64,000 nt of DNA from Musicola paradisiaca NCPPB 2511. Lineage in GTDB: Bacteria; Pseudomonadota; Gammaproteobacteria; Enterobacterales; Enterobacteriaceae. The notes below the pieces were generated by a model. That model was not told the DNA's origin. It searched no databases and was given only the letters and a program-made list of their open reading frames with translations. The stretch is from the NCBI RefSeq assembly GCF_000400505.1, contig NZ_CM001857.1, positions 4,150,374 to 4,214,373 of the forward strand, in the 5' to 3' direction. The position numbers were made by a program, and so were the translations under genes. The number at the start of each line of letters is the position of its first letter. The first letter of the stretch is position 1. This document shows positions 8,616 through 20,213 of this stretch, piece by piece.

Positions 8616-9988
8616 AGGTGGAAGAAACCGGCATTGACCTGGTGCCGGATGAAGAACGTACCGGCACGCCGTTGCAGTTGTTTTGGATCTGGTGCGCCGC
8701 CAATATCGGTATTCTCGGCATCGTCTACGGTGCCATCATCGTGTCATTCGGGCTATCGTTGATCCAAGCCGTGCTGGCCGCGCTGGTGGGCGTCGCCAGT
8801 TTCGCGCTGGTTGGTTACACCTCGTTTGCCGGACAACTCGGCCGCACGTCTACACTCACGTTGTCCCGCGCCATCTTCGGGCTGCACGGCAATATCGTGC
8901 CCACCGCTTTCGGGTGGTTCACCCTGATCGGCTGGGAAGCAGTCAATGTGATCACCGGCACCATGACGCTGGCGGCCATGTTCGAAGCGCTTGGTTTTCA
9001 TAGTGGTACCTCACTCACTACCGTCAGCCTGCTGCTGTTTGCCGGGCTCACCATCGTGGTCAGCCTGTTGGGCCAGAACATTCTGTTTCAGATGCAAAGC
9101 TGGTTCAGCAAGATTTTCGGCACCATGACGCTGATCGTGGTCATCCATATTCTGTTCAACACCCCCTGGAGCCAGGTGCTGAATCTGCCTTCCGGCAGTT
9201 GGCTGACCGGCTTTCTGCCCGCCGTGTCCGTTATCGCGGCAGGTACCGGCATCGGCTGGACCATCGCCGGCGCCGACTACAGCCGCTACCAACGTCCCAC
9301 CACGCCGCGCACGCACATTTTTTCTGCGGTCTTCATCGGCGCCTGCCTGCCGCTGGTACTGCTGATGCTGGCGGGGATCCTGCTTTCATCGCGCCTGCAG
9401 GATCTGGCGGGATCCGCCAACCCCATCGCACTGATCGGCACCGTACTGCCTACCTGGATGGCGGTTCCTTACTTGCTGACGGCGACAGCGGGCATCGTCA
9501 CCATCGCCGTGCTGAGCCTGTATTCCGCCAGCCTGAACCTGCTGACCATCGGCATTCGGGTGCGTCAGTCGGTTGCGGTCAGTATCGACGCCGTGCTGAT
9601 GCTCAGCGTTTCGGTGTATGTTCTGTACATTTCCGGCGATTTCCTGACGCCATTCATCTCCTTCCTGATGTTCTGCGGCGTGTTCCTCTCCGCCTGGGCG
9701 GCCATGTTTATTCTCGACTATCTCTGGCTGCGTCGGCATCACGGCTATCCTGCCGAGCTGTTGTTCGGACTCAACGGCAAAAACCGCCACACCCGCTGGA
9801 TCCCGCTGTGCTGCTGGTTGCTCGGCGCGATCAGCGGACTCATGGTCACCAAAACCGGCTTTATCGACGGGCCGCTTGCCAAGGGCATTTTTGAAAGCTC
9901 CAGTCTCGGCATCTTTATCGCTTTCGGCATCAGTCTGATCGCCTATGGCCTGTTTTTGCGGCTGACGCCGCAGGAGCAACGCGCATGA
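8564..9988 (+). CDS. NCS1-family nucleobase/hydantoin-type permease
   Basis: A 474-residue inner-membrane protein with about 12 hydrophobic segments. GADYSRYQRP (about residues 236-245) and the N-terminal LQLFWIWCAANIG are hallmarks of the NCS1 symporters such as CodB (cytosine) and Mhp1 (hydantoins). The start has a strong AAAGGAG element, and lies inside the 3' end of the hydrolase gene (52-bp overlap), while the stop overlaps the kinase start by 4 bp, so the three genes form one operon. In E. coli the corresponding transporter, YegT, is from the unrelated NHS nucleoside family. Substrate unknown; a base or nucleoside is likely. Confidence 0.87.
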   Translation: MGEMQHSEPQPQSKSWIKVEETGIDLVPDEERTGTPLQLFWIWCAANIGILGIVYGAIIVSFGLSLIQAVLAALVGVASFALVGYTSFAGQLGRTSTLTLSRAIFGLHGNIVPTAFGWFTLIGWEAVNVITGTMTLAAMFEALGFHSGTSLTTVSLLLFAGLTIVVSLLGQNILFQMQSWFSKIFGTMTLIVVIHILFNTPWSQVLNLPSGSWLTGFLPAVSVIAAGTGIGWTIAGADYSRYQRPTTPRTHIFSAVFIGACLPLVLLMLAGILLSSRLQDLAGSANPIALIGTVLPTWMAVPYLLTATAGIVTIAVLSLYSASLNLLTIGIRVRQSVAVSIDAVLMLSVSVYVLYISGDFLTPFISFLMFCGVFLSAWAAMFILDYLWLRRHHGYPAELLFGLNGKNRHTRWIPLCCWLLGAISGLMVTKTGFIDGPLAKGIFESSSLGIFIAFGISLIAYGLFLRLTPQEQRA

Positions 9989-10923
9989 CATCGTTTCACG
10001 CAACAAGGCCCGTCGTCGTCATCGGTGCCGCGGTCGGCGATATCGTGTTAGGGTTGGCCCGCTTGCCCCATAGCGGCGAAGATCTGGAGGCGGAAGATCG
10101 CGGCAGCCAGATCGGCGGTTGCGCGTTCAACGTCGCCAGAGCGCTGCGCCGTCTGGAGGTTCCGGTGATCAACGGTATGACGGTCGGTAACGGCGTATGG
10201 GGCCAGCGGGTGGAAGAAACCATGCAGGCGCTGGATATGACGGTACTGCTGCGGCACCGTCATATGGATAACGGCTGGTGTCTGGCGCTGGCGGAACAAA
10301 ACGGCGAGCGCACGTTCATCTCCGTTCCCGGCTGTGAAGGTATCTGGAGCGATGAACTGCTGGCAAACGTGGTTCCTCCCGCCAATGCGCTGATTTATGC
10401 CAGTGGTTATGAGCTGGTGGGCGAAGCTGGCGCTCCGCTGCGTCGCTGGCTGTTGGCGCATCCGCAGCAAAAGCTGATCGATCTTGGGCCCCGTTTGGCA
10501 GACATCCCCGCCGACTTTATCCCCACCTTGCAGGGCAGTGATACGCTGCTCACGCTCAATCGGGACGAAACCCGCTACCTGTGCGGCGCCGGCGAACCCG
10601 CCGCGCAGGCCGCTCGTTATGCCGCACAATGGGGATTGACCTTGATTTGCCATCTGGATCAGGAAGGCGCATGGATTTGCCCGCCGGACGGCGCGCCGCG
10701 TCACCTGGCGGCCTATCCCGCGACAGTGGCCGATACCATCGGCGCGGGCGATGCCCACTGCGGCGGCTTGCTGGCAGGGCTGTCGGCAGGCTGGATGTTG
10801 GATGGCGCGGTAGATTTGGCCAATCGGGTGGCGGCTTTTGTGGTCGAAAACACCGGGGCGGCCGGCGCACCGGATTGGGTACAGCTACAACGGCGCTTTC
10901 CTGTCACCCACAGCGCATCTTAA
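9985..10923 (+). CDS. PfkB-family sugar/nucleoside kinase (YegV-like)
   Basis: A 312-residue ribokinase-superfamily kinase. The first PfkB signature is seen as IGGCAFNVARALRRL (about 43-57), and the second as DTIGAGDAHCGG (about 251-262), where the Asp of GAGD is the catalytic base. Residues between, such as TLNRDETRYLCG, fit the nucleotide side. It overlaps the permease by ATGA. Together with the hydrolase it suggests release and phosphorylation of a ribose-like sugar or of a nucleoside; this is inference. Confidence 0.87.
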   Translation: MTSFHATRPVVVIGAAVGDIVLGLARLPHSGEDLEAEDRGSQIGGCAFNVARALRRLEVPVINGMTVGNGVWGQRVEETMQALDMTVLLRHRHMDNGWCLALAEQNGERTFISVPGCEGIWSDELLANVVPPANALIYASGYELVGEAGAPLRRWLLAHPQQKLIDLGPRLADIPADFIPTLQGSDTLLTLNRDETRYLCGAGEPAAQAARYAAQWGLTLICHLDQEGAWICPPDGAPRHLAAYPATVADTIGAGDAHCGGLLAGLSAGWMLDGAVDLANRVAAFVVENTGAAGAPDWVQLQRRFPVTHSAS

Positions 10924-10936
10924 ACCCGCATCAGGA

Positions 10937-10963
10937 CGGCGGTGCCGGTAAACGGCACCGCCG
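10937..10963 (+). terminator. hairpin after the yeg-like operon
   Basis: A perfect 11-bp stem (CGGCGGTGCCG with CGGCACCGCCG) around a 5-base GTAAA loop lies 14 bp after the kinase stop. There is no T-run; the following bases are AAGCGAC. It may be a Rho-assisted terminator, an mRNA-stabilising stem, or a REP-like element. Confidence 0.5.
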
Positions 10964-11019
10964 AAGCGACAAAAACCGGGAAGAGGAAAACCAGGAGAAG
11001 AAAGCCAAGAGAGGGAAAC

Positions 11020-11036
11020 GACCGCCGTCGGCGGTC
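11020..11036 (-). terminator. hairpin downstream of ftsP
   Basis: GACCGCC and GGCGGTC pair across a 3-base loop. On the minus strand it follows the ftsP stop by about 20 bp and is trailed by GTTTCCCTCT, so it probably ends ftsP transcription weakly. Confidence 0.45.
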
Positions 11037-11056
11037 ATGTTATCCGGAACGACAGC

Positions 11057-12469
11057 CTAATTCGGCTGTACCACCAGTTGGCCGTCCGAGCCACGATCCG
11101 CCATCTCCAGCGTGTGGCTGTAATACAGGAACGGGAACTGCGGCGTCGAAAACTGGCCGAAGTAGACCAGCAGTTCCACATCGTTTTCCACCCATACCGT
11201 ATCCTTCCAGCCAGAATCCTCCGACGCCGCCGGGCTGCCGTTGACGCCGCGCACCAGAAACGACGCGCCCTGAATATGGAACGGCTGGGGCTTATCCGCG
11301 TGGACGATCCAGCGCTCGCAACGCCCGACCTGCGTCTGCACATCGACGCGGTTGGCATCCCACATCGCGCCGTTGATGCCCGGCAGGCTATCCCCCAGAC
11401 GGAATTCGCGCGTGCGGCTGACGCCGGCATTCAACATGGTATCCGCCAGCAGCTGCATCGGCAGCGCATCGGTGGCCAACGGCAGCATACCGGTGGGACG
11501 CAGCGTCAGGATCTGGGAGGAAATCAGGATATTGGACGGTTCGAACAGGCCGCGGATTCGCTCCATGAAGGTGGCGGATTTTCCGGCGGTCAGCGTCACT
11601 TCACTGCCTTGCGACATATCGACCAGCACCTCGCGACGCTCGCCCGGCGCCAGCGACATCTGATTGAGCGCCACCGGCACCGGCAAGAACCCCTGATCGC
11701 TGGCGATCAGAAACATCGGTCGGCCATCGCTCATGTACATCACGTAGCGGCGAGCGTTGGAAGCGTTCAGCAAACGCAACCGCACCCAACCGCGAGACAC
11801 TTCCACATAGGGGTTCTGCACGCCGTTCACCACCAGCGTATCGCCCATAAAGCCGCCGCTGCCGGGCTGGCTGTATTGCGGCGTGCCGAAATTATCCAGC
11901 CGCTTATCCTGAATCACCACCGGAAAGTCATCCACACCGTAATGATTGGGGATCGGCAAGGCTTTGCTGACGGCGTCCTCCACCAGCCACAGGCCGGCCA
12001 CACCGTTATAAACGTGCTGCGCCATACGGTTCGGCGTATTGGCGTGATACCAGCAGGTCGCCGCAGCCTGACGTATCGGCAGCACCGGCGACCAGTCCAT
12101 ATTCGGCTGAATCATACGCCCGGCGCCGCCCATCAATGAGCCCGGTACCTGCAGGCCGCTAACCGTCATTGACACCGGCTCGTTCAGACGATTGCTGTAG
12201 ATCACTTTGACGTCATCATTGCTGTTCACCCGCACGGTCGGGCCCAGGTAGCGTCCATTGAAGCCCCAGACCGATGCTTTGCGATCGCCGGTGAATGACC
12301 AGTTTGCCCGTTGTAGCGTCAAAAAGACGGGCTGCCCGCGACGCGACTCCATCAGCGGAGGAACCGGCAACGGGTTCTGCGTCCCTGAGGCGCGAGCCGG
12401 CAGAGAAACGGCGCCGGCACATGCGGCCGCCCCGGTTGCCTGCAGGAATTGACGCCGGCTTAATGACAT
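11057..12469 (-). CDS. ftsP: cell division protein FtsP (SufI)
   Basis: A 470-residue periplasmic multicopper-oxidase-like protein that protects the divisome under stress. The twin-arginine signal is visible as SRRQFLQ at residues 4-10 followed by a hydrophobic stretch ending at ARAS, so it is exported folded by Tat. The length equals that of E. coli FtsP. The protein has the three cupredoxin-domain layout, but FtsP is not known to bind copper. The start has GGAG 6 bases upstream. plsC and parC lie upstream on the same strand, as in E. coli. Confidence 0.93.
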   Translation of the reverse strand: MSLSRRQFLQATGAAACAGAVSLPARASGTQNPLPVPPLMESRRGQPVFLTLQRANWSFTGDRKASVWGFNGRYLGPTVRVNSNDDVKVIYSNRLNEPVSMTVSGLQVPGSLMGGAGRMIQPNMDWSPVLPIRQAAATCWYHANTPNRMAQHVYNGVAGLWLVEDAVSKALPIPNHYGVDDFPVVIQDKRLDNFGTPQYSQPGSGGFMGDTLVVNGVQNPYVEVSRGWVRLRLLNASNARRYVMYMSDGRPMFLIASDQGFLPVPVALNQMSLAPGERREVLVDMSQGSEVTLTAGKSATFMERIRGLFEPSNILISSQILTLRPTGMLPLATDALPMQLLADTMLNAGVSRTREFRLGDSLPGINGAMWDANRVDVQTQVGRCERWIVHADKPQPFHIQGASFLVRGVNGSPAASEDSGWKDTVWVENDVELLVYFGQFSTPQFPFLYYSHTLEMADRGSDGQLVVQPN

Positions 12470-12511
12470 AGTGACTCCAACAACCTGTTAACCCAGATAT
12501 TTCTCAGATAA

Positions 12512-13249
12512 TTAACCGTGCTGCGCTGCATTCAGCCGTGCAACTTCCTCATCCAGTTCGGCGATTTTGGCCGCCATAACTTCGTGGCAGTAAATGGCCA
12601 GTTCCCGCACCTGATCCTTGCCGTAAGCGCTGGTATCGATCGGCGGCAGCATCTCCACAATGGCGTGACCGTTGTTCCAGCGATTCAGTTTGATCTTACC
12701 GTGGGTCGTGGAAACACAGATGGGGACGATCGGCACCCCGGCGGAGATCGCGGCATGGAAAGCACCGGTTTTGAACGGCATCAGACCGCGCCCCCGGCTA
12801 CGAGTCCCTTCCGGGAACATCCAGACAGAAATATGACGCTCTTTAATATGCTTCACCACCTGCGCAATAGTGCCGTGCGCCTTGGCGCGGTTTTCACGAT
12901 CGATCAACAGGTTGCCGGTCAGCCAGTACAGTGGCCCGAAGAATGGGATCCATACCAGGCTTTTCTTTCCTACCGTCACGGTACCCGGCAACACCACGTT
13001 GGCAGCGGTAATCATGTCGTAGTTATTTTGGTGATTGGCGATGTAGATATAGCATCCCGGATAGGTTTCGCCTTCAGGCTGACGGAGATGCACTTTCAGG
13101 CCGAAAACCACCGATAATTTGGCAAACAAACGCCCGAAACGGGATACGTGGCGTGGGTCGCGCGGGGTGAACGAGCAGTAGACCAACCCCAGCACACAAA
13201 CCGCTATGGAAAAGAGAATGACCACTAAAAACCGCAGAATTAATAACAT
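12512..13249 (-). CDS. plsC: 1-acyl-sn-glycerol-3-phosphate acyltransferase PlsC
   Basis: A 245-residue membrane enzyme making phosphatidic acid from lysophosphatidic acid, an essential step in phospholipid synthesis. The catalytic HX4D motif is H73-QNNY-D78 and the second block is FPEGTRSRGRG. The N-terminal 25 residues form a membrane anchor. It lies 42 bp upstream of ftsP and has a GAGG Shine-Dalgarno. The gap to parC (344 bp) is wider than in E. coli. Confidence 0.95.
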   Translation of the reverse strand: MLLILRFLVVILFSIAVCVLGLVYCSFTPRDPRHVSRFGRLFAKLSVVFGLKVHLRQPEGETYPGCYIYIANHQNNYDMITAANVVLPGTVTVGKKSLVWIPFFGPLYWLTGNLLIDRENRAKAHGTIAQVVKHIKERHISVWMFPEGTRSRGRGLMPFKTGAFHAAISAGVPIVPICVSTTHGKIKLNRWNNGHAIVEMLPPIDTSAYGKDQVRELAIYCHEVMAAKIAELDEEVARLNAAQHG

Positions 13250-13593
13250 AGCTACCTCATTAGCCTATTGCCGCCGCTAGTATAACCACTTCGTCATAAA
13301 ACACACGGCGAACCTTGCGCCAACGCGCGCCCGGCAACAGCGCGGATGGCTGAAATCACCACAGTGGGAAAACATCACGACGGGAACGGGAGCACACGCC
13401 GACACGCTATGTGCCGGCGCGGGGGAAAGGATAACCGCGGGGAAAGACACCCAAAACCTACGCTTCCCTGCCGGCGTAACAGCAAGGTGGGATGCACCAT
13501 GCCGTAACGCCAGTTCCACTCCCGGCGGGGGCTGACATACCGCCCCATCGGGCGTACCGCCTGAACCGAGCATGCGCGCCTTCGCCGGCAGAT
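13250..13593. other. 344-bp parC-plsC gap, no gene recognised
   Basis: GC-rich stretch with several copies of TGCCGGCG or its complement but no organised array. An open frame on the minus strand has no homology, no ribosome site and a composition like random GC-rich DNA. I see no terminator with a T-run for parC here; the plsC promoter or leader may lie in the last ~100 bp. Confidence 0.4.
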
Positions 13594-15867
13594 TTACTCT
13601 TCGCTGCCGCCATCCTGCGCCACTACCGGGCTGTCCACTTCGACCCGGTCAACACGCTGCAGGCCGCGCGGCAACGTTGTTCCTTTGCAGCCGCGGCTGG
13701 CGGTGAATTTCTGCAGTTCTTCCGGACGCAGGGCATACTTGCGTTTACCGGAGTGCAGCGTCACCGTGGCGCGCGGCGAAATCACCTGCAGCCACAGGAT
13801 GCGGTCTTCGCCGCTGGCCGCTTGCGCCGCCGGAATAGCGACAATTTTATTGCCTTTGCCTTTCGACAACTGCGGCAAATCCGCCACCGGGAACAACAAC
13901 ATCCGGCCCGCAGCGGTGATGGTCAGCAGCAGATCGTCATCGTGCGACACCTCCAGCGGCGGCAGCACTTTCGCGTTATCCGGCAGGGCCAGTACCGCTT
14001 TGCCGACACGGTTGCGCGCCACCAGATCGCTAAACGTACAGATGAAACCGTAACCGGCGTCGGACGCCAGCAGCAGACGCTGCTCATCCGCCGTCATCAG
14101 CACCTGCTCTACCGTTGCGCCCGGCGGCAATGTCAGCTTGCCGGTCAAGGGTTCGCCCTGACCACGGGCGGAAGGCAACGTCAGCGGATCCAACGCATAG
14201 CTGCGCCCGGTGGAATCGATAAACACCACCGGCTGGTTGCTCTTGCCGCGAGCCGCCGCACGATAGTTGTCACCCGCTTTGTAATTAAGGCCGCTCGGAT
14301 CGATGTCGTGCCCCTTGGCGCTGCGCACCCATCCCATTTCCGACAACACGATAGTCACCGGTTCCGACGGAGACAGGTCATGCTCACTCATGGCTTTCGC
14401 TTCAGCGCGTTCCTGCAACGGCGAGCGACGATCGTCGCCATAAGCTTTAGCGTCCGCCTGAATTTCCTTCTTGAGCAGGCTGCTCATCTTGCGTTCGGAC
14501 GCCAGGATGTCCTGGATCTGATCGCGTTCTTTGGCCAGTTCGTCCTGTTCGCCGCGAATCTTCACCTCTTCCAATTTGGCCAAATGACGCAGCTTCAATT
14601 CCAGAATGGCTTCCGCCTGCGTATCACTCAGCCCGAATCGCGCCATCAGCACCGGCTTGGGCTCATCCTCGGAACGGATGATGTGGATGACCTCGTCGAT
14701 GTTCAGAAAGGCGACCAGCAAACCTTCCAGCACATGCAGGCGTTTGAGCACCTTGTCCAGACGGAAGCTGAGGCGGCGACGCACGGTGTCGCGACGGAAC
14801 GCCAGCCATTCGGTCAGGATCTCCTGCAACCCCTTCACGCCAGGGCGCCCGTCCAGACCGATCATGTTCATATTGATGCGGTAGCTTTTTTCCAGATCGG
14901 TAGTGGCGAACAGATGGTTCATCACCATATCCAGATCGATACGGTTGGAGCGCGGCACCAGTACCAGACGGGTCGGGTTTTCGTGGTCGGACTCGTCCCG
15001 CAGATCGTCGATCATCGGCAGCTTTTTGGCACGCATCTGGCTGGCGATCTGCTCCAGCACCCGTGCGCCGGAAACCTGGTGCGGCAACGCAGTGATGACC
15101 ACGCTGCCGTCCTCTTTCTTCCACACGGCGCGCATACGCACCGAACCGCGCCCGGTTTCATACATTTTGCGCAGTTCGTCGCGCGATGTGATGATCTCTG
15201 CTTCGGTGGGGAAATCCGGCGCCTGAACATGCTGTAACAGCGCATCGAGCGTGGCGTCTGGGTTGTCGATCAACGCCACGGCGGCGGCGGCCACTTCACG
15301 CACGTTATGCGGCGGTATATCGGTAGCCATCCCTACCGCAATGCCGGTAGTACCATTCAACAGGATGTTCGGCAAACGCGCAGGCAGCATCTTCGGCTCC
15401 TGCATGGTGCCATCAAAGTTCGGCACGTAATCCACCGTTCCCTGACCCAGTTCACCCAGCAATACTTCCGCGTATTTCGACAAACGGGACTCGGTATAAC
15501 GCATGGCGGCGAAAGACTTGGGATCGTCCGGCGCCCCCCAGTTGCCCTGGCCATCCACCAGCGGATAACGGTAGGAAAAGGGTTGAGCCATCAGCACCAT
15601 GGCTTCATAACAGGCGCTATCGCCATGAGGATGGTATTTACCCAACACGTCACCGACGGTGCGTGCGGATTTTTTGAACTTGGCGCTGGCGCTCAGCCCC
15701 AGCTCCGACATTGCATAAACAATGCGACGCTGAACCGGCTTGAGACCGTCGCCGATGAAAGGTAGCGCCCTATCCATGATGACGTACATGGAATAGTTGA
15801 GATAGGCGTTTTCCGTAAATGTGTGTAGCGCGAGACGTTCCGCGCCGTCATGAGTCATATCGCTCAT
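13594..15867 (-). CDS. parC: DNA topoisomerase IV subunit A ParC
   Basis: A 757-residue breakage-reunion subunit that decatenates daughter chromosomes together with ParE. The active-site tyrosine is Y124 in [11 protein letters not shown], four positions later than Y120 of E. coli because of a 4-residue insertion near the N-terminus ([11 protein letters not shown]). In the quinolone-resistance region [10 protein letters not shown] the equivalents of S80 and E84 are unchanged, so no target-site resistance is seen. The C-terminal beta-pinwheel domain follows. ATG is preceded by AAGGA. Confidence 0.97.
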   Translation of the reverse strand: MSDMTHDGAERLALHTFTENAYLNYSMYVIMDRALPFIGDGLKPVQRRIVYAMSELGLSASAKFKKSARTVGDVLGKYHPHGDSACYEAMVLMAQPFSYRYPLVDGQGNWGAPDDPKSFAAMRYTESRLSKYAEVLLGELGQGTVDYVPNFDGTMQEPKMLPARLPNILLNGTTGIAVGMATDIPPHNVREVAAAAVALIDNPDATLDALLQHVQAPDFPTEAEIITSRDELRKMYETGRGSVRMRAVWKKEDGSVVITALPHQVSGARVLEQIASQMRAKKLPMIDDLRDESDHENPTRLVLVPRSNRIDLDMVMNHLFATTDLEKSYRINMNMIGLDGRPGVKGLQEILTEWLAFRRDTVRRRLSFRLDKVLKRLHVLEGLLVAFLNIDEVIHIIRSEDEPKPVLMARFGLSDTQAEAILELKLRHLAKLEEVKIRGEQDELAKERDQIQDILASERKMSSLLKKEIQADAKAYGDDRRSPLQERAEAKAMSEHDLSPSEPVTIVLSEMGWVRSAKGHDIDPSGLNYKAGDNYRAAARGKSNQPVVFIDSTGRSYALDPLTLPSARGQGEPLTGKLTLPPGATVEQVLMTADEQRLLLASDAGYGFICTFSDLVARNRVGKAVLALPDNAKVLPPLEVSHDDDLLLTITAAGRMLLFPVADLPQLSKGKGNKIVAIPAAQAASGEDRILWLQVISPRATVTLHSGKRKYALRPEELQKFTASRGCKGTTLPRGLQRVDRVEVDSPVVAQDGGSEE

Positions 15868-16116
15868 TAATAATCCTTAAACCGTGGCGTTGCCATGTCA
15901 GACCAAACCAACCAACACGCGCAGTGGCAGATGCAGCCCGGATAGTACCGCAAGTTGTCCCTCTCGTCACAATAGGGTTTGCCACTTCGGTGTTGGCGTG
16001 GATTGTTGCGTCATAGTCAATAGTGTTGTGAGTTATCGCACGTTTTTCTCCGTGCATTGCCCAGATAGACTGGCCCTCACTCTTTTTTCTACTCACACCA
16101 TCCGAGGCGACTCATC

Positions 16117-16698
16117 ATGCATAACATCCTCATTATCAATGCCGGCAAGTCTTTCGGCCATTCCAAAGGCGAACTCAACCGGACACTCACCGACGCGGCG
16201 GCCTCTTTCCTGCGCGACAAAAGTCGCGATGTCCGCGTGACGCATGTGGACGCCGGTTATGACATCGCCCAGGAAGTACAGCATTACCTGTGGGCCGACG
16301 CCGTTATCTATCAAATGCCCGGCTGGTGGATGGGCGCGCCTTGGATCCTGAAAAAATACGTTGATGAAGTGTTCACGGCGGGGCATGGCTCGTTGTATGC
16401 CAGCGATGGGCGTTCCCGTGAGGACGCCGGCAAAAAATATGGCTCCGGCGGGTTGCTACAGGGGAAAAAATATCTGTTGTCCCTGACCTGGAATGCCCCG
16501 CTGGAAGCCTTCACCGAGCCGGATCAGTTCTTCCACGGCGTGGGGGTCGACGGCGTATACCTGCCGTTCCACAAGGCCAACCAGTTTATCGGCCTGTCGG
16601 CACTGCCGACGTTCATCTGCAATGACGTCATTAAAGCGCCGGACGTGGAAAACGATCTCATCCGTTATCGCGCTCATCTGGACACACTTTTCGCCTGA
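16117..16698 (+). CDS. mdaB: NADPH:quinone reductase MdaB
   Basis: A 193-residue flavodoxin-fold quinone reductase, the same length as E. coli MdaB (modulator of drug activity B). Recognisable stretches are QMPGWWMGAPW, KKYGSGG and SLTWNAPLEAF, which shape the FAD and nicotinamide sites. It carries out two-electron quinone reduction, an antioxidant role. It is divergent from parC and convergent with the LysR gene. In E. coli mdaB is followed by ygiN, a quinol monooxygenase; that partner is absent here. Confidence 0.93.
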   Translation: MHNILIINAGKSFGHSKGELNRTLTDAAASFLRDKSRDVRVTHVDAGYDIAQEVQHYLWADAVIYQMPGWWMGAPWILKKYVDEVFTAGHGSLYASDGRSREDAGKKYGSGGLLQGKKYLLSLTWNAPLEAFTEPDQFFHGVGVDGVYLPFHKANQFIGLSALPTFICNDVIKAPDVENDLIRYRAHLDTLFA

Positions 16699-16714
16699 AC
16701 TTCCGATGTAGCAG

Positions 16715-17611
16715 CTATAGCGGATGCAGCGCGATTTTCTCGCTCAGAAAATCCAGAAAGCTGACGATGCGCCCGGCCAGCGCGGTGTTACGGTAGTAAA
16801 CCGCGTTGACCGGCAACCGCACATCCAGCGTATCCTCCGGCAGAATTTGCACCAGCAGGCCGGCCGCTACATCTTCCCGGGTCATAAAATCCGACAGGCG
16901 CGCGATCCCTTCGCCATGTAATGCCAGCAACCGCAGCATCTCACCGTTAGACGCCGCAACAGCAGGCTGGATCGGGTAATAATCCCCCATTTCACTGCGC
17001 AGCGGCCAAAGGTTGAGCGATTCCGATTGGGTAAACCCCATCAGCGTATGGTTGGCCAAATCCTCTACCCGCAGCGGCGTGCCGCGCCGGCGCAAATAAT
17101 CCGGGCTGGCCAGCACGCGCAACCGGGTACATCCCAATAGTCGGGCATGGATGGAGGAGTCACGCAGCGCGCCGATACGAATAGCCACATCGGTATGCTG
17201 TTCCAGCAGATCGATGAACACATCATCCGTATTGAGCTCCAGCATAATTTGCGGATAACGGCGACGAAACTCAGGGATCAGAGGCACGATGACGTGCTGC
17301 ATGAAGGAGGACGCCGCATTGATGCGCAGGCGTCCGCTCGGCTGTTCGCGGCGCAGCGCCATTTGCTCCTCCGCCGCCTCAACGGACTGGATCACATCGC
17401 GGGCTTGCAACAGAAAAATCTGCCCCTCTTCGGAAAGCGACAACCGGCGAGTGGTGCGATGCAGCAATGTCACGCCGAGCTTGCCTTCCAGACGCCCGAT
17501 CGCCCGGCTGATACCGGAGGCGGTCTGTCCCAACTGCCCGGCGGCGGCGGTGACGGACCCGCAATCCACCACCGCAATGAACGCCTGCATCTCTTCCAGC
17601 GTGATTTTCAT
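16715..17611 (-). CDS. LysR-family transcriptional regulator (YafC-like)
   Basis: A 298-residue LysR regulator. The winged helix is at residues 1-60 (SVTAAAGQLGQTASGISRAI is the recognition helix region) and the effector domain begins around residue 90 (GRLRINAASSFMQHVIVPL). The sequence is closest in my memory to E. coli YafC-type regulators of unknown ligand. It starts only 12 bp after parE ends on the same strand and ends 16 bp from convergent mdaB. A role in controlling mdaB is possible but is guesswork, since LysR proteins usually act on divergent neighbours. Confidence 0.82.
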   Translation of the reverse strand: MKITLEEMQAFIAVVDCGSVTAAAGQLGQTASGISRAIGRLEGKLGVTLLHRTTRRLSLSEEGQIFLLQARDVIQSVEAAEEQMALRREQPSGRLRINAASSFMQHVIVPLIPEFRRRYPQIMLELNTDDVFIDLLEQHTDVAIRIGALRDSSIHARLLGCTRLRVLASPDYLRRRGTPLRVEDLANHTLMGFTQSESLNLWPLRSEMGDYYPIQPAVAASNGEMLRLLALHGEGIARLSDFMTREDVAAGLLVQILPEDTLDVRLPVNAVYYRNTALAGRIVSFLDFLSEKIALHPL

Positions 17612-17623
17612 TGTCTCTGGGCG

Positions 17624-19555
<1,932 letters not shown>

Positions 19556-19631
19556 TTATGACCGACGCGCAAACGACAGACGATGCCGAGCTTCCGTTCC
19601 GGTACCGAGATTGAGGTTTACGCTGTGATGA

Positions 19632-20213
19632 TCAGTCAGTCGCCAGTCCGAGGAAATCGATGATTGGGGCGAAATAGTGCTCAAATCCGATGAAAGCATG
19701 GTTTCCGCCAGACTCCACTGTCTGGCGGCAGGCGGTGTAATAGGCCACCGCTTGTCGGTAATCCAGCACTTCATCACCGGTCTGGAGCAGGCACCACAGC
19801 AAATCCGGGGATTCCAGCGGTTCGACCTGCATGACCTTGAGATCATAAATGTGCCGTGACTCTAACACATATTGTTCGCCGGTGTAGGGGTTCTGCTGTG
19901 CGCCCAAAAAATCCTGCAACAGTTCAAACGGCCGTACTGCGGGGTTCACTACCACGGCTGGCAGCATAAAACACTGGGAAAGCCAAGTGGCGTAATACCC
20001 TCCCAGCGATGATCCTACAATGCCGAGCGGCCTGCCGGCGCGTTCCATCACCAGATTCTCCATCAGTTCTGCGGCCTGCGCCGGATACGGCGGCAACTGG
20101 GGACAAATCATGTCGATAGCCGGATGATGCTCAGCCAGCCATTGCCGAAGCGCCGTCGCCTTCGCCGAAAGAGGGGAACTGTTGAAACCGTGAAGATAGA
20201 GCAAGGTGGGCAT
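19632..20213 (-). CDS. yqiA: YqiA esterase
   Basis: A 193-residue alpha/beta-hydrolase with the nucleophile elbow GSSLGGYYA (about residues 66-74) and N-terminal [10 protein letters not shown]. coli YqiA hydrolyses palmitoyl-CoA and p-nitrophenyl esters in vitro; the cellular substrate is unknown. Its start codon overlaps the cpdA stop by one base (TGATG), so it is translated with cpdA. Confidence 0.9.
   Translation of the reverse strand: MPTLLYLHGFNSSPLSAKATALRQWLAEHHPAIDMICPQLPPYPAQAAELMENLVMERAGRPLGIVGSSLGGYYATWLSQCFMLPAVVVNPAVRPFELLQDFLGAQQNPYTGEQYVLESRHIYDLKVMQVEPLESPDLLWCLLQTGDEVLDYRQAVAYYTACRQTVESGGNHAFIGFEHYFAPIIDFLGLATD

Noticed and set aside
11078-12139. 353-codon open frame antisense to ftsP
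   Set aside because: Extreme Arg/His/Gln content and complete overlap with ftsP; shadow.
13277-13573. 98-codon frame in the parC-plsC gap
   Set aside because: No homology, no ribosome site, and composition like translated GC-rich noncoding DNA.
13492-15237. 581-codon open frame antisense to parC
   Set aside because: It mirrors the ParC reading frame and is rich in Arg, His and Gln, typical of an antisense shadow in GC-rich DNA. No homology recognised and ParC is unmistakable.
16690-16720. TGAACTT after mdaB as a sigma-E -35
   Set aside because: No TCTGA or TCAAA at 16-17 bp, and it points into a convergent gene.
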